This document shows positions 1-8,607 of a DNA stretch of 64,000 bases, one piece after another; positions within the stretch are counted from its first letter, which is position 1, and every line of letters begins with the position of its first letter. Source of the stretch: Rhizobiales bacterium NRL2 (GTDB lineage Bacteria; Pseudomonadota; Alphaproteobacteria; Minwuiales; Minwuiaceae). The stretch is from assembly GCA_001664005.1 (NCBI GenBank), contig CP016093.1:2749001-2813000 (forward strand), given 5' to 3'. The position numbers were made by a program, and so were the translations under genes. The notes beneath the pieces are model-generated. The model made no database searches. It worked only from the letters and a program-made list of their open reading frames with translations, and had not been told where the DNA came from.

Positions 1-595
1 CGTGATCGGCCTTCGGCATTGCCGAGCGGTTGGCCGGCGTGTCCAGGATCGACGGCGCCACGGCGTTGATCAGGATGTCTTCCTTCGCCGTCTCCTCGGC
101 CAGCGCCTCAGTCAGCGCCGCCACCGCCGCCTTCGCCGCCGTGTAGGCGGCCATGCTCGCGCCCTGCCTCGGTTCCAGGCCGGGCCGCGCCGTCACGTTG
201 ACGATGCGCCCGCCCCCGTCCTGGCCGCGGAAGGTCGCGATCGCCGCCTGGCAGCAGTGAAAGCAGGTCTGGGCGTTCATGCGCCACTGCTTCTCGAAAT
301 CCGCCGCGCTGGTCTCCGCCACTGGCGCGAACAGGAAACCGCCCGCCAGATGGATGGATGCGCCGATCGCCGGCAATCCCTCATAGAAGGCCGCGACCTG
401 GCCGGCGTCGGTCAGGTCCACGCCCTCGATGATACGCACACGTTCATGACCGCGATGGGCGAAGCTCTCCAGTTCGGCGGCGATCAGGTTCGGAATGTGA
501 CAGATCGCGCCCTGCGCCAGCAGCAGGCCGACGACGGCCTGCCCCAGATCGCCGGTGCCGCCGGTCACGACGACGTCGATGTTTTCGAAGCTCAC
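1..595 (-). CDS. Short-chain dehydrogenase/reductase (SDR), 3' end outside the window
   Basis: NAD(P)-dependent oxidoreductase of the classical SDR fold; 198 residues are visible and the C-terminus lies beyond position 1. Reading the minus strand from a GTG at 595-593, the protein opens with a beta strand followed by TGGTGDLG, the cofactor-binding glycine motif. It then shows the catalytic YTAAK (YxxxK) and the NAVAPS segment that follows it. The GTG start is chosen because GGGGGAGGGG lies just upstream and no ATG fits better. It is the last visible gene of a minus-strand run dctP-dctQ-dctM-crotonase-SDR, suggesting oxidation or reduction of an intermediate derived from the imported acid. The substrate cannot be read from the sequence. 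Confidence 0.85.
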   Translation of the reverse strand, partial: MSFENIDVVVTGGTGDLGQAVVGLLLAQGAICHIPNLIAAELESFAHRGHERVRIIEGVDLTDAGQVAAFYEGLPAIGASIHLAGGFLFAPVAETSAADFEKQWRMNAQTCFHCCQAAIATFRGQDGGGRIVNVTARPGLEPRQGASMAAYTAAKAAVAALTEALAEETAKEDILINAVAPSILDTPANRSAMPKADH

Positions 596-658
596 TCGGC
601 CCCTCCCCCAAGATGCTGGCGTCATACTAACCGCCACCGCGCGGCGGACAACCGGGTC

Positions 659-1570
659 TCAGACCAGACGCCCGTCCTTGTCGCGAACCTCGGGCCCGCG
701 CACCCGGGCGCGGCCGTCGCCGAAGCCGCTGTCGCGGCCCTGCAGCGCCGCCTTCAGCCCCTTTTCGCGCGCGGCCTTGCGGAAGGCCTGCGTGCCCGGC
801 GCCAGATGAGCGCGGGCGTCATTCTCGGCGGCGATCCGCTGCAGCGTCCGCCCGCCCATCAGCTCGATGCCCAGATTGACGATGCGCTTGTTGGCCGTCA
901 GCAGGTCCGGATCGATCTTCGCCATCCGGTCGGCCAGACCCTCGACCTCCGCCTCCAGCATGTCACCGGGCACGGCCTTCAGCACCAGCCCGATCAGCGC
1001 CGCTTCCTCGCCGGTGACCGTATCGCCGGTCAGCAGCAGCCGCTTCGCCCACTGCGGCCCGCAGTTGTAGAGCCACATCTGGTTGGGCAGCGAGCCCAGG
1101 TCGCGCGCCGGCGGAAAGCCGATGGTGGCGTCCTCGGCGGCGATGATGATGTCGCAGAGCAGCGCCAGATCCGAACCGCCGGCCAGGCAGTGTCCGTGCA
1201 CCTGGGCGATGACCGGCTTGTGCATGTCGAAGATCGACATGCGCAGGCGCTGGGCCTGCTCCAGGCGCCAGATGTCGTCGTCGATGGTCGGGTCGGCGTA
1301 TATGCCGCCATCGCGGTACTGGCCTTCCGGATCCAGGCCCTGCACCCGGCTGTTCTGACCCGGCGTCAGATCGTAGCCGGAAGAAAAGGACGGACCGTTG
1401 CCCCGCAGCACGACGCAATGCACGCGCTTGTCGTTGTCCGCTTCCCAGAGTGCGCGGTTGAGTTCCTCCAGCAGCGGGATCGACAGCGCGTTCCGCTTCT
1501 CCGGCCGGTTCAGCGTGATGCGCGCGCGGCCGTCGGCCACCTGGTAGATGATGTGCTGCAGTTCGGTCAT
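659..1570 (-). CDS. Enoyl-CoA hydratase/isomerase (crotonase) family protein
   Basis: A 303-residue crotonase-fold enzyme, probably hydrating or isomerising an acyl-CoA in the cytoplasm. Family marks are the N-terminal ITLNRPEKRNAL strand, the first oxyanion-hole segment SFSSGYDL, and the second one in HGHCLAGGSDLALLCD, followed by IGFPPARDLG. The open frame continues six codons upstream, but the stretch AAAGGGGAGATCAGG lies directly before the ATG at 1570 and serves as ribosome binding site, so the shorter start is preferred. It sits 94 bp downstream of the TRAP permease and 63 bp upstream of the SDR gene, on the same strand. The C-terminal 40 residues are Arg/Gly rich. The exact reaction is not determinable. 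Confidence 0.88.
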   Translation of the reverse strand: MTELQHIIYQVADGRARITLNRPEKRNALSIPLLEELNRALWEADNDKRVHCVVLRGNGPSFSSGYDLTPGQNSRVQGLDPEGQYRDGGIYADPTIDDDIWRLEQAQRLRMSIFDMHKPVIAQVHGHCLAGGSDLALLCDIIIAAEDATIGFPPARDLGSLPNQMWLYNCGPQWAKRLLLTGDTVTGEEAALIGLVLKAVPGDMLEAEVEGLADRMAKIDPDLLTANKRIVNLGIELMGGRTLQRIAAENDARAHLAPGTQAFRKAAREKGLKAALQGRDSGFGDGRARVRGPEVRDKDGRLV

Positions 1571-1664
1571 CCTGATCTCCCCTTTCAAGATGCGCGCATT
1601 CTGTCCGTCCGGGCGACCCCGCGCAAAGCCTGTGCGCGCATGGCCACCGTGACAGCAGCCGGCG

Positions 1665-2963
1665 TCAGCCGAAGATCACGCCGGGGAGGAAGGTCGAAAG
1701 GCCGGGCAGGGCGACAAGCAGCGTCAGCACCCCGAGTTCCGTCGCGACGAAGGGCCAGACGCCGCGATAGATCTCGGCGACCGGCACCCTGGTGACGCCG
1801 CTGACCACGAAGACGTTCATGCCCATGGGCGGGGTCACCAGTCCGATCTCCGCAGTCTTGACGAACACCACGCCCATCCAGATCGGATCGAAGCCGAGTT
1901 CGGTCAGCAACGGAAAGGTAAGCGGCAGCGTCAGCAGCAATATGGCGAGCTGGTCCAGGAAGAACCCGAGTACGAGCAGCAAAAGCAGGACCATCACCAG
2001 CACCAGCCAGCGGTTGACCCCCGCGCTGCGGATCGCCTCGATCAGGTCAGAAGTCACCCCGGTCATGGTCAGAAAGACGCCGAACACTGCGGCGAAGGCG
2101 ACGATGGTCATGACCATGGCGCTCACCCGCGCGCCGCGCATCGTCGCCGCGGCAAGTTCGCGAAAGCCGCACCGTCCGGCGGCCACGGCGACAAGCAGCG
2201 CCATGAGCGCGCCCACCGCGCCCACTTCCGTCGGCGTGATGATGCCCGAATAGAGCGCGAAGACCATCGCCCCCAGCAGCAGCAGGACCGGCCAGACGGC
2301 GCGCGCCGCCGAAAGCCGCGCTGCAGCGGACGCCGGTTCCGGTGCGGTCGGCGCGATGTCCGGCTTCCGGCGCACCATGACATGGATCGTCAGCACATAG
2401 CCCAGGCCCGTCACCACGCCCGGCAGCAGGCCGGCGACAAGCAGGCGGCCCACCGATGTCTCGGTGAACAGGCCGTAGAGCACCAGCCCCAGGCTGGGCG
2501 GGATCATGATGGCGAGCGTGCCGACGACGGCCAGCGTGGCCGTGGCGAAGCCCCGCTGGTAGCCGTAGCGCCGCATCTCGGGATAGGCCGCGCCGGCGAG
2601 CGTGCTGGCCGCCGCCGTGCTGGAGCCGGAGATCGCCGCCAGGATCACGCCGCCGGCGACCGCCGCGTAGCTGACGCCGCCGCGCAGATGACCCATCCAG
2701 GTATAGGCGAGGTTGAAGATGTCGCGCGTGAACCGGCCCGCCGTCAGATACTCGGCCATGAGAATGAACATGGGCAGCGTCGAGAGCGTGTAGCTGGCGA
2801 CGTGTTCATAGGGGGCGGACTTGAGCACGCCCATCAGCGGGGCGGACCCCACGGCCAGCCAGATCCCGACGGTGCCCGCGGCCAGCAGCGCGAAGGCGAC
2901 CGGCAACCCGAACAGCAGCAGCGCGAACAGCAGGCCGATGCCGGCCAGAGCCTCGGCGATCAT
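1665..2963 (-). CDS. dctM: TRAP transporter large permease (DctM family)
   Basis: A 432-residue polytopic inner-membrane protein forming the ion-coupled translocation subunit of a TRAP uptake system. It has about a dozen hydrophobic segments. Typical DctM features are the SGSSTAAASTLAGAAYPEM region, the IMIPPSLGLVLYG segment, TPTEVGAVGAL, and VFVKTAEIGLVTPPMGMNVFVV near the C-terminus. Its start overlaps the end of dctQ by 4 nt (ATGA), so the two are translationally coupled. The binding-protein gene lies upstream in the same operon. Downstream crotonase and SDR genes suggest a carboxylate substrate that is activated and degraded as a CoA ester, which is inference. Confidence 0.93.
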   Translation of the reverse strand: MIAEALAGIGLLFALLLFGLPVAFALLAAGTVGIWLAVGSAPLMGVLKSAPYEHVASYTLSTLPMFILMAEYLTAGRFTRDIFNLAYTWMGHLRGGVSYAAVAGGVILAAISGSSTAAASTLAGAAYPEMRRYGYQRGFATATLAVVGTLAIMIPPSLGLVLYGLFTETSVGRLLVAGLLPGVVTGLGYVLTIHVMVRRKPDIAPTAPEPASAAARLSAARAVWPVLLLLGAMVFALYSGIITPTEVGAVGALMALLVAVAAGRCGFRELAAATMRGARVSAMVMTIVAFAAVFGVFLTMTGVTSDLIEAIRSAGVNRWLVLVMVLLLLLVLGFFLDQLAILLLTLPLTFPLLTELGFDPIWMGVVFVKTAEIGLVTPPMGMNVFVVSGVTRVPVAEIYRGVWPFVATELGVLTLLVALPGLSTFLPGVIFG

Positions 2964-3460
2964 TCGGCCTCTTTCCCGTCTTCCGGCGGCTGCGCCACGT
3001 CGAGCGCCAGCCTGAACACGAGCGCCAGCACGCCGATCGGCATCCAGATGTAGCTGAGATACAGCGGGAAGGCGATCGGGCCGAAGGTGAGATCCTGAGC
3101 CAGCAGGCGCTCGACGCCTTCCTCCGTCGCCGCCCAGGCCAGCGGCAGGAACGCCGCCAGAGCGGCCAGCGCCAGCAGACGGTCATAGAATCGCCCCAGT
3201 TTCCGCCGCAGCCAGCCTGCGGCAGCGTCGAGACGCACGTGATGGTCGCCCGCGTGGTTGACCGAGAGCATCAGGAAGACCGCCATCACCATGAAGTAGA
3301 GGCCGGTCATCTCATAGGCGCCCTGCACCGGCCGGTCGAAGAGATAGCGGCCGGCGGCGTCCGCCGAGATCGACAGCATCATCATCACGAGCGACAGTCC
3401 GGCAAGGGCGGCCATGACGGCCTCCACCCTCGCCAGCCCGGCGCGCAGACGTCTCAGCAC
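2960..3460 (-). CDS. dctQ: TRAP transporter small permease (DctQ family)
   Basis: Small integral membrane subunit with four hydrophobic helices, partner of the DctM protein encoded immediately downstream. The segments VEAVMAALAGLSLVMMML, GAYEMTGLYFMVMAVF and the LGRFYDRLLALAALAAF region match the four-helix DctQ layout, including the mid-protein stretch with VNHAGDHHVRLD. The frame is open back to a TTG at 3526 that would overlap dctP by 32 nt; I prefer the GTG at 3460 (166 aa), preceded by AGGCGG, because it begins just before the first amphipathic segment. The start is uncertain. It overlaps dctM by 4 nt. Confidence 0.85.
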   Translation of the reverse strand: MLRRLRAGLARVEAVMAALAGLSLVMMMLSISADAAGRYLFDRPVQGAYEMTGLYFMVMAVFLMLSVNHAGDHHVRLDAAAGWLRRKLGRFYDRLLALAALAAFLPLAWAATEEGVERLLAQDLTFGPIAFPLYLSYIWMPIGVLALVFRLALDVAQPPEDGKEAE

Positions 3461-3494
3461 CGGACCGCCTGGCCGTGCGGCGCCGGGACGGCGG

Positions 3495-4505
3495 TCATTC
3501 GGCGAGCAGCGCCTTGAACCGCTCAAGGATTTCGCCGGCCGCCGGATTGCGGGCGCCGACGTCTTCCAGCCACTTGGTCTCGACCGCCTTCAGCCGCCCG
3601 TTCAGCTCGGCGACCATCGGATCGGGCATGGCGACCACGTTCATGCCGGCGTCGCCCAGCGCCTTGTAGGCCTTGTCGACCACGCCATCCATGACCGCCG
3701 CGCCCCTTGCACCGACGGCGGTGCCCACTTCCTGCACCGCGGCGCGCTGGCTTTCGCTCAGTTCCTCCCAGACGTCGCTGTTGACGAACAGGACGAAGGC
3801 CACCGTGCCCATGGCGGCGTTGGTCGTGATCAGGCTGGTCACCTCATTGAGCTTCAGCGAGTTGACGGAAGCCGAGGTCGATATCGCGCCATCGACCGTG
3901 CCGCGATCGAGACCGACATAGAGGTCGGAACTGGGGATCTGCACGGCGACACCGCCCACGGATTCGACCGCCAGAGCGCCGGTCGCGCCCGGCACGCGAA
4001 GTTTCTTGCCGGCGAGCTGATCGACCGAATCCAGCGTTTCGGTGTCGCGCAGGACGAACTGGTAGGGCGGCGTCAGCGCGACGAATATCGGCTTCACGCC
4101 CTGGGGCTGGTGCTCCAGCTCGGCGATCCGCTCCTGCGTCACGGTCTGGAAGGCATGGTAACCGCGGGCGACGTTGTTCACGAGGCCCGGCAGTTCGACG
4201 ACGCTGGTCAGCGGCATCTTCTCGGTCACATAGGTGACGCCCACGAAAGCGACGTCCGCCACGCGGTTGCGCACCGCGTCCAGCAGGCCGGAAGCCTTGG
4301 CGAGCTGCTCCGCGGGAAAGATCTTCATGGTGAGTTCGCCGCCGGTCTTCTCGGCAACGCCCGCGGCAAAGGGATCGATGACCAGCTTGACCGCGAAATG
4401 CGACGTCGGGAACTGGTGGGCGAAGCGCAGCTCCTTGGCTGCGGCCACGCTGACGGACAGGGCCAGTACGGCCCCGATCGCCGGCATCAGGAATCTGGTC
4501 AGCAT
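3495..4505 (-). CDS. dctP: TRAP transporter substrate-binding protein (DctP family)
   Basis: Periplasmic solute receptor of 336 residues. It begins with a Sec signal peptide (MLTRFLMPAIGAVLALSVSVAAA, cleavage probably after the AAA), followed by the typical KELRFAHQFP strand. KKLRVPGA carries the conserved arginine that usually pairs with a substrate carboxylate, and LDRGTVDGAIST is the DctP segment lining the cleft. The frame is open five codons further upstream, but GGGGAGAGATCAT precedes the ATG at 4505. It is the first gene of dctPQM-crotonase-SDR and is divergent from the thiolase/DUF35 pair. The Arg implies an organic acid ligand; the identity is unknown. Confidence 0.92.
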   Translation of the reverse strand: MLTRFLMPAIGAVLALSVSVAAAKELRFAHQFPTSHFAVKLVIDPFAAGVAEKTGGELTMKIFPAEQLAKASGLLDAVRNRVADVAFVGVTYVTEKMPLTSVVELPGLVNNVARGYHAFQTVTQERIAELEHQPQGVKPIFVALTPPYQFVLRDTETLDSVDQLAGKKLRVPGATGALAVESVGGVAVQIPSSDLYVGLDRGTVDGAISTSASVNSLKLNEVTSLITTNAAMGTVAFVLFVNSDVWEELSESQRAAVQEVGTAVGARGAAVMDGVVDKAYKALGDAGMNVVAMPDPMVAELNGRLKAVETKWLEDVGARNPAAGEILERFKALLAE

Positions 4506-4562
4506 ATGATCTCTCCCCATCGGTCAAGGACGGACAGGCAACATGCCCGAGGGGAATGACGA

Positions 4563-4572
4563 TTTCGCGAAA
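4563..4572. promoter_or_regulatory. Perfect 10-bp palindrome in divergent intergenic region
   Basis: TTTCGCGAAA lies between the divergent dctP and thiolase genes (4506-4652). It is a perfect palindrome placed where a regulator controlling both directions would bind. No adjacent regulator gene is present, so an operator role is a guess. Confidence 0.25.
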
Positions 4573-4652
4573 CTCATGACAGCCTCCCGAACCGCAGCCT
4601 TCCCGTTCGCCGTCCCTCAGGTACTCTGCCCGCACCTTTGAGGGGAGGCAAC

Positions 4653-5825
4653 ATGAACGCCAGCAAGCGACGCCCGGTCATCATCGGCACGGGACAGAGC
4701 GAATACACGAAATGGGGCGGGATCCAGGACCGCAGTCAGTTCCGCATCACCGCCGAGGCGATCCTTGCCGCGCTGGCCGACGCCGGCCTGACCACGGACG
4801 ACGTGGACGGCTTCGCCTCCTTCTCCAATGACGGCAACGAAGCGCCGGTCATGCAGGCGGCGCTTGGCGTGCCCGATCTGCGCTGGTCGTCGATGGTCTG
4901 GGGCGGCGGCGGCGGCGGCTCCTGCGCCGCGGTGGCCCAGGCGGTCGCGGCGGTGGAATCCGGCCAGGCGGACGTCGTGGCGGTCTATCGCGGGCTCTGT
5001 CAGGGTCAGGGCCGGCGTTTCGGACAGGCGGGCGCGCATCGCACCCATGGCAGCTTCACCGCCCCCTTCGGCCTGTTTGCGCCGTCGCAGATGCTGGCGC
5101 TGATGGTGCAGCGTTTCATGTTCGAGACCCCGGCGACCTCCGAGCACCTCTGCGAGATCGCCCTGTCCAACCGCGCAAACGCCAACCGCAACCCGAATGC
5201 CGTCATGCGCGACCGCACGCTGAGCCGGGAGGAATACTTCGCCTCGCGCTGGATCGCCGAACCGCTCCGGCTGTTCGACTGCTGTCTGGAAACGGACGGC
5301 GCGGCGGCGGTGGTAGTCACAACGGCGGAGCGGGCGCGCGATCTCGACCGCCAATCCGTCGACATTCTGGCGGCCGCCCATGGCAGCGGCCCGGGCTGGA
5401 ACACCGGACCGCTCGGCGCCCACAACATGCCGGACGCCGACTACGCTTCCACCAACAACCGCCGCATCGCACGGGAGCTGTTCGCGAAGGCGGGCCTCGC
5501 GCCCGGAGATATCGACACCGCCCAGATCTACGATCACTTCTCCGGCCTCGTGTTGATGGCGCTGGAGGATTTCGGCTTCTGCGGCCGCGGCGAGAGCGGC
5601 GACTTCGTCGCCTCCGGCGCGATCCGCCGCGACGGCGCGCTGCCCCTCAACACCTCCGGCGGCCAGCTTTCGGAGGCCTATGTACACGGCGTCAACCTGA
5701 TCATCGAGGGCGTGCGGCAATTGCGCGGCGAATCCTGCAACCAGGTTGCGGATGCACGAACCTGTCTCGTCACCGGCGGGCTCGGCGTCTCGCCGACCAG
5801 CGCCATCATCCTGGGGAGAAGCTGA
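4653..5825 (+). CDS. Thiolase-fold protein (SCP2/lipid-transfer-type thiolase, possible Ltp-like aldolase)
   Basis: A 390-residue member of the thiolase superfamily, SCP-x/lipid-transfer branch. Visible features are the N-terminal VIIGTGQSEY strand, a glycine-rich segment WGGGGGGSCAA with Cys91 near the usual nucleophile position, IYDHFSG, and NTSGGQLSEAYVHG, which normally supplies active-site His. The C-terminal CLVTGGLGVSP segment is also typical. The start at 4653 follows GAGGGGAGGCAAC. The next gene, one base after the stop, is a DUF35 protein; thiolase-like proteins paired with DUF35 partners are known to act as retro-aldolases (Ltp2/ChsH2 type) or as CoA ligation/cleavage enzymes. Whether this one condenses, cleaves or does retro-aldol chemistry is unresolved. 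Confidence 0.85.
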   Translation: MNASKRRPVIIGTGQSEYTKWGGIQDRSQFRITAEAILAALADAGLTTDDVDGFASFSNDGNEAPVMQAALGVPDLRWSSMVWGGGGGGSCAAVAQAVAAVESGQADVVAVYRGLCQGQGRRFGQAGAHRTHGSFTAPFGLFAPSQMLALMVQRFMFETPATSEHLCEIALSNRANANRNPNAVMRDRTLSREEYFASRWIAEPLRLFDCCLETDGAAAVVVTTAERARDLDRQSVDILAAAHGSGPGWNTGPLGAHNMPDADYASTNNRRIARELFAKAGLAPGDIDTAQIYDHFSGLVLMALEDFGFCGRGESGDFVASGAIRRDGALPLNTSGGQLSEAYVHGVNLIIEGVRQLRGESCNQVADARTCLVTGGLGVSPTSAIILGRS

Positions 5826-5826
5826 G

Positions 5827-6246
5827 ATGGCCCTGTTTCCCGACACCATGCCCCGCCCCGAACCCAACATGGACGACGCGGCGTTCTGGGAGAACTGCGC
5901 GGCGCAGCGTCTTGCCTTCCAGGCCTGCGCGGCCTGCGGCGTGTTCCGCCACCCGCCGACGCCGCTCTGCCCGGCCTGCCACGCGCCGGAGACGAGATGG
6001 GTCGACGCACCCGAAACGGCGGAGATCTACAGCTTCACGGTCGTCCACTATCCCAGCCATCCGGCGGTGCGCGAGCATCTGCCCTACATCGTCGCCGTGC
6101 TGCGTTTCGACGGCATCGAAGGCGTGAAGTTCGTCAGCAACGTCACCGGCGTCAGCTCCGACCAGGTCCGGATCGGAATGAAGGTCCGGCTCTGGTGGGA
6201 CGATATCGGCGAAGGCATGCATCTGCCCCGTTTCCGCCCCGCGTAA
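5827..6246 (+). CDS. OB-fold/zinc-ribbon DUF35 protein, partner of the upstream thiolase
   Basis: A 139-residue protein with the DUF35 layout: an N-terminal helical hook (FWENCAAQRLAFQAC), a rubredoxin-like zinc ribbon with CAACG and CPAC pairs (Cys at about 31, 34, 45 and 48), then an OB-fold beginning AEIYSFTVVHYPSHPAV. ATG at 5827 starts one base after the thiolase stop, so the two are almost certainly co-translated. In characterised systems DUF35 proteins bind and activate a neighbouring thiolase-like enzyme by shaping its acyl-CoA tunnel. The pair is divergent from the TRAP/crotonase/SDR run and plausibly belongs to the same pathway. Confidence 0.88.
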   Translation: MALFPDTMPRPEPNMDDAAFWENCAAQRLAFQACAACGVFRHPPTPLCPACHAPETRWVDAPETAEIYSFTVVHYPSHPAVREHLPYIVAVLRFDGIEGVKFVSNVTGVSSDQVRIGMKVRLWWDDIGEGMHLPRFRPA

Positions 6247-6312
6247 TAGGCGATTGCATCTCGTCTCGCCCGAATTAATCTAGGCGCATTAGATTGTCGG
6301 GGGAGAGACGCC

Positions 6313-7578
6313 ATGCACGAGAACAGCACCGCCGCGGACAAGAACGTCCTTTCAGGCGCAGAGGGCCTGCGCGAACTGAACGACCATGTCCTGATCCTGC
6401 CGGCCCAGGGCAACGCGCTCGCGGTCCGAACCGATATCGGGCTGGTGCTGGTCGATTCCGGCCCCGGGCGGGGCGCGACGGCGCGCATGATCAAGGCGCT
6501 GCGCGACTGGTGCGACGACCCTGTCCACGCCATCTGTTACAGCCACGGCCATGTCGGCTACAACGATGGCGTGGCGGACTGGATGGCCCACGCGGCAGAG
6601 CGCGGCGAGCCGAAGCCCCGCCTGATCGCGCAGGAGAACGCGGTTCGCCGCTACAACCGCTACCGCGAGACCGCCGGCCTGCAGGGCACACTCAACAGCA
6701 TGCAGTTCCCGCAGCTCAAGCTGGCGCCGGCGGGCGAAAAACTGGTCAATCCGACGGTGACCTTCCGCGAGCGCATGGTCCTCGCCTGCTCGCCCCCGAT
6801 CGAGCTGATCTCGGCGCCCTCCGAGACCGATGACGTGATGTCGCTGTGGCTGCCGGAGGACGGCATCCTCTACGCGGGCGCGGCCTTCCCCGGCACGACG
6901 ATCGCCAATGTTGGCACGCCGCTCCGCAGCCTGCGGCTCACCATCCGCTGGGCGGAGACGCTGGAGATGCTGGCAGGCCTCAACGCCACGACCCTGATCC
7001 AGGAGTTCGGCCGCATCGTCGAAGGCGCGGAGAATGTCCGCCACCGCCTGCTGACCACCGCGAAGGCGCTGCGCTGGATGCGCCGCGAGGTGGTGGTGCG
7101 AATGAACCGCGGCATGACCGATGTCGAGATCATGCACGACATCGATTACCCGGACGAGCTGTTCGATCACGGCTTCATGCGGGAACGCTACGGCGCGCGC
7201 GACTACATCGTGCGCGACATCTACCGCGAGGAAAATGGCTGGTGGACGGACCGCAACGCCACCAACCTGCACCCGGCCCACCCCGATGAGGCCGCCGCGG
7301 CGGTGCTTTCCGCGATCACCGACCGCAAGGCGGTGCTGGACCGCGCCCGCGCCCTCGCCGACGAAGGCAAGTCGCAGCAGGCGCTCCATGTCGTGGATCT
7401 GCTGGCACTGGCGCCCGGCGACGAACCGGAACTGGTCGAGGCGCGCAATCTCAAGGCGGACATCTGCCGCAAGCGCGCGGAAGAGATCGCACCCTACGTC
7501 TCCAAGGCGCTCTACAGCTCCACGGCGACCCTGCTGGAAGGCGGCCGGCGACGCTGGTCGGAACCCGCGCCGGACTGA
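6313..7578 (+). CDS. Metallo-beta-lactamase-fold protein, alkyl-sulfatase-like, with altered metal motif
   Basis: A 421-residue protein resembling linear alkyl sulfatases of the SdsA1/BDS1 type. Residues 20-230 are MBL-like (ALAVRTDIGLVLVDSGPG, then ICYSHGHVGYND at 74-85, and SAPSETDDVMSLWLPE). The C-terminal 130 residues match the alkyl-sulfatase dimerisation region (LHPAHPDEAAAAVLSAITDRKAVLDRAR is the recognisable part). The family motif HxHxDH is here H78-G-H80-V-G82-Y83, so the Asp and the third His ligand are missing; I also do not see the usual AEN glutamate segment. No signal peptide is evident, whereas secreted alkyl sulfatases usually have one. Start follows GGGGGAGAGACGCC. Either the enzyme uses a different metal site or it is inactive. 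Confidence 0.75.
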   Translation: MHENSTAADKNVLSGAEGLRELNDHVLILPAQGNALAVRTDIGLVLVDSGPGRGATARMIKALRDWCDDPVHAICYSHGHVGYNDGVADWMAHAAERGEPKPRLIAQENAVRRYNRYRETAGLQGTLNSMQFPQLKLAPAGEKLVNPTVTFRERMVLACSPPIELISAPSETDDVMSLWLPEDGILYAGAAFPGTTIANVGTPLRSLRLTIRWAETLEMLAGLNATTLIQEFGRIVEGAENVRHRLLTTAKALRWMRREVVVRMNRGMTDVEIMHDIDYPDELFDHGFMRERYGARDYIVRDIYREENGWWTDRNATNLHPAHPDEAAAAVLSAITDRKAVLDRARALADEGKSQQALHVVDLLALAPGDEPELVEARNLKADICRKRAEEIAPYVSKALYSSTATLLEGGRRRWSEPAPD

Positions 7579-7619
7579 AGTTCCTTGCCCTTTCGGAACG
7601 ATGCCGGCATGACCAGCGC

Positions 7620-8147
7620 ATGGAACGGCGACTGGCGCTCTATACATTCGCGGTTTTCGCGCGGCCGGCGGAGGATCCGGCCAATGACGGATTCCACCGG
7701 CGCAATGACGCGGTCTTCGCGGCGGCGGAGCGTGCGCCGGGCTTCATTGCGCGTTCCGGCTATACCGATGATCCCGGGCCGGAAAGCTGGGGCGTCGAGA
7801 CCTACCCACGCTTCTATGTCGAGCGGGGCGACGGCTGGTCCCCGGCGACGCTCTCCCTCTGGACCGGCCTGGAACCGGCCTTCGCATTCAGCTATGGCCG
7901 GCGGCACCGTGAGGCGCTGAAGCACCGCCGCTCCTGGTTCGTCCGAGGCGAATGGCCCAGCCATGCGCTCTGGTGGGTCGAGGCCGACCGGCGCCCCGAG
8001 TGGGCGGAAGCAGCCCGGAAACTGGAGCGGCTGCACGACTTCGGACCGGGCCCCGACGTCTTCGATTTCGGCACGCCCTTCGATCCCGAAGGCGTCCCGG
8101 CAAGGATTGATGTCGACAAGGCGCGGCCGCTGCACGCGGCGGACTGA
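7620..8147 (+). CDS. DUF3291-like conserved hypothetical protein
   Basis: A 175-residue soluble protein. The pattern LALYTFAVFARPAEDPANDGFHRRNDAVFAAAE, with later SLWTGLEPAFAFSYGRRHREALKHRRSWF and WPSHALWWVEA, fits the DUF3291 family, which is structurally related to small monooxygenase-like dimeric alpha/beta barrels. It has no catalytic residues I can name. It starts 41 bp after the alkyl-sulfatase-like gene and probably shares its transcript. Function is unknown. Confidence 0.7.
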   Translation: MERRLALYTFAVFARPAEDPANDGFHRRNDAVFAAAERAPGFIARSGYTDDPGPESWGVETYPRFYVERGDGWSPATLSLWTGLEPAFAFSYGRRHREALKHRRSWFVRGEWPSHALWWVEADRRPEWAEAARKLERLHDFGPGPDVFDFGTPFDPEGVPARIDVDKARPLHAAD

Positions 8148-8240
8148 CACGCGCGCCGGGTCTTGCGCATATCCGATGCGCACCTACGTGCCCATGCGTG
8201 GACATCCGCAATCAACAAGAAACGTCAAGGGATCCGCGCC

Positions 8241-8597
8241 ATGTATTACCTGCTGATCGCCGTCGCCGCGACCGTCGTGCTGCCGACCACCGGCGAGAAA
8301 CTGGAAACCGTCTCCAGCGACGGGCTCCCCCATGCCGTGCTGACCGACTATGACGAACGCCGCATCGCCTACAAGGCGCGGGAATGGAGCGACGCTCTGG
8401 GCGAGGAGACCCGCCTGCACATCGGCGTGTTCGACAATCTGGAATCCTGCAAGTCCTACCGCGCCGATCTGCGCCTCGCATTGCGCGATGCGAAACTGGC
8501 GGATCGGATCCGCTCCAACTGTTTCGAGAGCCGTCCCGAGGTCGAGAGCCGCACCGCCGGCGGCGACAGGGAGACGAACGGCGAAGGCGCAGACTGA
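8241..8597 (+). CDS. Small hypothetical protein with N-terminal hydrophobic segment
   Basis: A 118-residue protein of unknown function. It opens with a short hydrophobic stretch (MYYLLIAVAATVVLP) that could be an uncleaved anchor or weak signal peptide. Two cysteines (in ESCKSY and SNCFES) fall about 22 residues apart and could form a disulfide if exported. The C-terminus is charged and low in complexity (GGDRETNGEGAD). The frame is open further upstream, but AAGGGA precedes the ATG at 8241 and the upstream extension lacks protein-like character. It is convergent with the metallophosphoesterase gene. Confidence 0.6.
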   Translation: MYYLLIAVAATVVLPTTGEKLETVSSDGLPHAVLTDYDERRIAYKAREWSDALGEETRLHIGVFDNLESCKSYRADLRLALRDAKLADRIRSNCFESRPEVESRTAGGDRETNGEGAD

Positions 8598-8607
8598 CCG
8601 CCTCGCC

